Shown here piece after piece: positions 63,162 to 64,000 of a stretch of 64,000 bases of DNA (the first letter of the stretch is position 1; each line of letters opens with the position of its first letter). Origin of the DNA: Mesorhizobium neociceri (GTDB lineage: Bacteria; Pseudomonadota; Alphaproteobacteria; Rhizobiales; Rhizobiaceae); contig NZ_JACDTY010000026.1 in NCBI RefSeq assembly GCF_013520985.1, forward strand, positions 1 to 64,000, given 5' to 3'. Both the position numbers and the translations under genes were made by a program. The notes under the pieces are model-generated. The model made no database searches and had not been told where the DNA came from. It saw only the letters and a list, made by a program, of their open reading frames with translations.

Positions 63162-63836
63162 ATGATATCGAGCAACAAGATCGTCTTCTTTCACACAGCT
63201 CCGGCCCTAGTTCAGGTCTTCGATGAACTGGCGGCCGAACTCGCCCCGGATATGGCGATAAGGCACGCGCTTCGGCCGGACTTGCTGAAGCAGGCAATTG
63301 ACGCAGGAAGCGCTACTCCCGAGATCATCGCCGCCGCGGTCGAGGCTATGCTCGGAGAAGCCGGGCCGGACATCGATGCGGTCGTTTGCACATGTTCGAC
63401 GATCGGACAGGCCGCCGATCTGGCGAACATGCAGCGACCAGTATTCAGGATAGACCGACCGATGGCGCGCAAAAGTGTCGAACTGGGCGGGCGCATCCTG
63501 GTGCTGGCAACTGTCGGGACGACGATCGTTCCGACTGTCGAGTTGCTGAAGTCCGAAGCGAGCGCCGCACGTCGTGCGCCGCCGATAGACAGCCTGGTTC
63601 TCGAACGGGCACGCAGCCTGTTTCTGGATGGCCGCCAGGAAGATTATCTGGACGCGGTCGCGGAAGGCATCTCGGCCGCCGCTCTGGACGCCGACGTCGT
63701 CGTTCTCGCCCAGGCATCAATGGCCGCGGCGTTGCCGCGCGCGAAGCATATCGACGTGCCGGTTCTGAGCAGCCCCCGCATTGGTTTCGAGGGCATGTTG
63801 CGGGACCTGCCTCGTCGTGCCCGGCGACTTGCTTGA
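63162..63836 (+). CDS. Asp/Glu/hydantoin-racemase-superfamily protein with one catalytic Cys
   Basis: 224 residues, ATG 63162. The first half has VVCTCSTIGQAADL with the first catalytic Cys. The second-half loop, which normally gives the partner Cys (CASM or CTxxP), reads VVLAQASMAAA, so that Cys is missing. A two-Cys racemase mechanism is therefore unlikely; isomerase, decarboxylase or lyase chemistry, as in arylmalonate decarboxylase and maleate isomerase relatives, is possible. Operator 12 is upstream; the threonine-aldolase-like gene follows after 39 bp. Confidence 0.75.
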   Translation: MISSNKIVFFHTAPALVQVFDELAAELAPDMAIRHALRPDLLKQAIDAGSATPEIIAAAVEAMLGEAGPDIDAVVCTCSTIGQAADLANMQRPVFRIDRPMARKSVELGGRILVLATVGTTIVPTVELLKSEASAARRAPPIDSLVLERARSLFLDGRQEDYLDAVAEGISAAALDADVVVLAQASMAAALPRAKHIDVPVLSSPRIGFEGMLRDLPRRARRLA

Positions 63837-63875
63837 GGGGCTCGACCGAACGCCGATCGAAGAAAGGAAATATGC

Positions 63876-64000
63876 GTGGGTAATGTCAGTCAGCCAATCG
63901 ACCTGCGGAGCGACACGGTCACCAAACCAACACGCGATATGCTCGAAGCCATGTCGCGCGCAGATCTTGGCGACGATTTTTTTCGCGATGATCCGACGGT
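63876..64000 (+). CDS. Threonine-aldolase-like PLP enzyme, N-terminal part
   Basis: The first 41 residues, cut by the window end, from GTG 63876 with AAAGGAAATAT upstream. IDLRSDTVTKPTRDMLEAM and the following DLGDDFFRDDPT match the start of low-specificity L-threonine aldolases of the beta-eliminating lyase family. In the operon with the racemase-like gene; a role in splitting a beta-hydroxy amino acid is likely. Confidence 0.8.
   Translation, partial: MGNVSQPIDLRSDTVTKPTRDMLEAMSRADLGDDFFRDDPT

Noticed and set aside
1..64000. tRNA, rRNA, CRISPR or phage elements
   Set aside because: I looked for repeats with regular spacers, tRNA-like cloverleaf ends and integrase or transposase motifs and found none I can support.

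Overview
The window is GC-rich, gene-dense DNA of a Rhizobiales-type alphaproteobacterium. Mesorhizobium or a close relative is my inference, from the many sugar ABC importers, the Gfo/Idh/MocA and GMC paralogues and the overall coding style; no rRNA or tRNA is present to confirm it. I see no tRNA, CRISPR array, insertion sequence or phage gene. Almost everything is carbohydrate or secondary-metabolite catabolism.

Region 1 (1-5.7 kb) holds a LysR fragment, a quinone oxidoreductase, a Gal80-like Gfo/Idh/MocA protein, an HxlR regulator, two SDRs and a TetR regulator. Two copies of an AGTATC-N5-GATACT-type operator and a duplicated 5' end of the quinone oxidoreductase gene show local duplication of promoter segments.

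Region 2 (5.9-34.2 kb) looks like one regulon. It holds a CUT2 sugar importer, an operon of HisD-like, TPP-dependent, small membrane, HisN-like and MFS proteins, an XRE-type regulator, a CUT1 importer, five GMC oxidoreductases (two with a Cys cluster), a GH3/NagZ-like protein, a Gfo/Idh/MocA protein, a cupin-like protein, a TIM-barrel isomerase/epimerase and an imine-reductase-like enzyme. Six copies of a 32-bp directional motif (two blocks at a fixed 22-bp offset) lie upstream of the transcription units, always pointing at the gene they precede.

Region 3 (34.3-64 kb) is a second regulon. It is marked by twelve copies of the palindrome TTAGATCGATCTAA or near variants, with a central CG as expected for a LacI-family repressor, and one LacI gene lies inside it (54333-55385). 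It repeats the families of region 2 (TPP enzyme, CUT1 importer, Cys-cluster GMC, choline-dehydrogenase-type GMC, Gfo/Idh/MocA, cupin-like protein, GH3-like protein). It adds an aldehyde dehydrogenase, a VOC protein, hydantoinase/oxoprolinase subunits, an SDR, a DUF1349 protein, a molybdopterin oxidoreductase fused to a ferredoxin reductase, a YvcK/CofD-like protein, an Asp/Glu-racemase-like protein and the start of a threonine-aldolase-like gene.

Taken together, the window carries two diverged copies of one catabolic plan under two unrelated regulators: import of a glycoside or polyol, cytoplasmic FAD-dependent oxidation (no GMC protein here has a signal peptide), processing by Gfo/Idh/MocA, GH3-like, TIM-barrel and cupin-like proteins, then TPP-dependent C-C chemistry. 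The substrate cannot be read from the sequence. Protein families are recognised by eye from motifs; no database search was run.
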